Positions 4,904 through 5,591 of a stretch of DNA of 5,591 nucleotides are shown piece after piece. Under the pieces are notes generated by a model that did not search any database, was not told the origin of the DNA, and saw only the letters and a program-made list of their open reading frames with translations. The number at the start of each line of letters is the position of its first letter. Positions within the stretch are counted from its first letter, which is position 1. Source of the stretch: Kiritimatiellota bacterium (GTDB taxonomy: Bacteria; Verrucomicrobiota; Lentisphaeria; Victivallales; JAADHT01); the NCBI GenBank assembly GCA_013151705.1, contig JAADHT010000270.1, forward strand, positions 1,563 through 7,153, in the 5' to 3' direction. A program made the translations under genes and the position numbers.

Positions 4904-5591
4904 ATGAATGATAATTTTCTTGGTTTGAAAGATAAAGTCGTGTTGGTGTTCGGAATAGCTAACAGGAAGAGCGTGGCGTTTCATGTCGCTAAATCACTAG
5001 TCGAAGCCGGTGTCGATCTGATTTGCTCAGTTCTTCTCGAGGAGCATGCCGAAGTGGTTCGGAAGTATTTTCCGGCCGCCGCCGTTTATTTATGCGATTT
5101 GTCCGACGAAAGCCGGATCGCGAGTCTCGCGGAACGAGTCCGCGATGATTTCGGGTCAATCCACGGAATAGTCCATTCGGTGGCTTTCGCGAACTTCGCG
5201 GACGGTTTGAAACCATTCCATGAGACTAGCAAACGGGATTTTCTTCAGGCCGTCGAGATCTCATGCTTCTCGTTGACGAGCGTCGCCGGTCATTTCAAAG
5301 AGTTGATGGAGAATGACGGAGCCATCGTCACAATCTCGATATCGACCACAAGGATGGCGGCGGAGAATTACGGTTACATGGCGCCGATAAAGGCGGCTCT
5401 TGATTCGTCCGTCTGTTTTCTCGCGAAATCGCTGGGCTCGCTCAAGGGTGTCCGAGTGAACGCCGTCGGAGCTTCGCTCCTGAAAACATCCGCCTCCGCC
5501 GGCATTCCCGGCTATATCGAACCTCTTTTGTTCGCCGAGAAGGCGACGATAAGAAAGAAGTCCCTTCAGACCTCTGAAGTCGCGGATGTCG
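4904..5591 (+). CDS. Divergent FabI-type enoyl-ACP reductase, 5' part (runs off right edge)
   Basis: 229 codons are visible and the frame is open at the edge. The protein resembles FabI, the NAD(P)H-dependent reductase of the last step in fatty acid elongation. Evidence in order: FGIANRKSVAFHVA at 16-29, matching the FabI-specific G-x-x-x-x-x-S-x-A cofactor motif; IHGIVHSVAFA at 87-97, matching the FabI form (F-D-G-x-V-H-S-I-G-F-A); NYGYMAPIKAAL at 155-166, giving Tyr156-X6-Lys163 with the same numbering and spacing as E. coli; and VRVNAVGASLLKTSASAGI at 183-201, matching the VRVNAISAGPIRT region. Two differences stand out: Ile146 replaces the first active-site Tyr of FabI, and SLLKT replaces the GPIRT loop. 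Start choice is uncertain: in-frame ATGs occur at 4892, 4898 and 4904 and none has a clear Shine-Dalgarno sequence. I use 4904 because it fits the usual N-terminal length. It follows fabG by 44 nt, or 32 with the earliest start. I withhold a symbol because of the active-site change. Confidence 0.78.
   Translation, partial: MNDNFLGLKDKVVLVFGIANRKSVAFHVAKSLVEAGVDLICSVLLEEHAEVVRKYFPAAAVYLCDLSDESRIASLAERVRDDFGSIHGIVHSVAFANFADGLKPFHETSKRDFLQAVEISCFSLTSVAGHFKELMENDGAIVTISISTTRMAAENYGYMAPIKAALDSSVCFLAKSLGSLKGVRVNAVGASLLKTSASAGIPGYIEPLLFAEKATIRKKSLQTSEVADV

Overview
The window carries eight protein-coding genes of ordinary bacterial type in two divergent blocks, read outward from an intergenic region at about 2834-3160. 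Nothing in it looks mobile: I see no insertion sequence, integrase, CRISPR array, tRNA or rRNA. The gene content is core metabolism and translation. The order rplY/ctc-pth-rpsF matches the ctc-pth-rpsF-rpsR-rplI order known in Chlamydia. Together with the style of the Prs and SSB sequences, this makes a member of the PVC group (Verrucomicrobiota, Lentisphaerota, Kiritimatiellota or a relative) my best guess. That placement is an inference from gene order and sequence feel, not from a search.

Minus strand, 3040 down to 1: a candidate sigma-70-type promoter (3013-3040), an unusually long leader of about 170 nt with several strong hairpins, then prs (PRPP synthase), rplY/ctc (bL25), pth (peptidyl-tRNA hydrolase), rpsF (bS6) and the first 66 codons of ssb, which runs off the left edge. 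Gaps between genes are 44, 27, 4 and 40 nt, so this reads as one operon for nucleotide precursor supply, ribosome assembly, recycling of stalled peptidyl-tRNA and single-stranded DNA protection. The pth-rpsF junction is especially tight: the pth stop codon lies inside the rpsF Shine-Dalgarno sequence, and rpsF starts with TTG.

Plus strand, 3161 to 5591: a calcineurin-like metallophosphoesterase of the YfcE-like type with all its metal-ligand motifs, then a 223-nt gap crowded with small dyad symmetries and a possible promoter. After it come fabG (3-oxoacyl-ACP reductase) and, after a short gap, the 5' part of a FabI-type enoyl-ACP reductase that runs off the right edge. FabG and FabI catalyse the two reductive steps of type II fatty acid elongation, so the pair probably opens a fatty-acid or fatty-acid-like biosynthetic operon. 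The FabI-like protein has the catalytic Tyr and Lys but an Ile where classical FabI has its first active-site Tyr, which raises the possibility of a specialised substrate.

No clearly new biological system is visible. The points most worth a second look are the structured leader of the prs operon, the divergent FabI-like enzyme beside fabG, and the dyad-rich region upstream of fabG.
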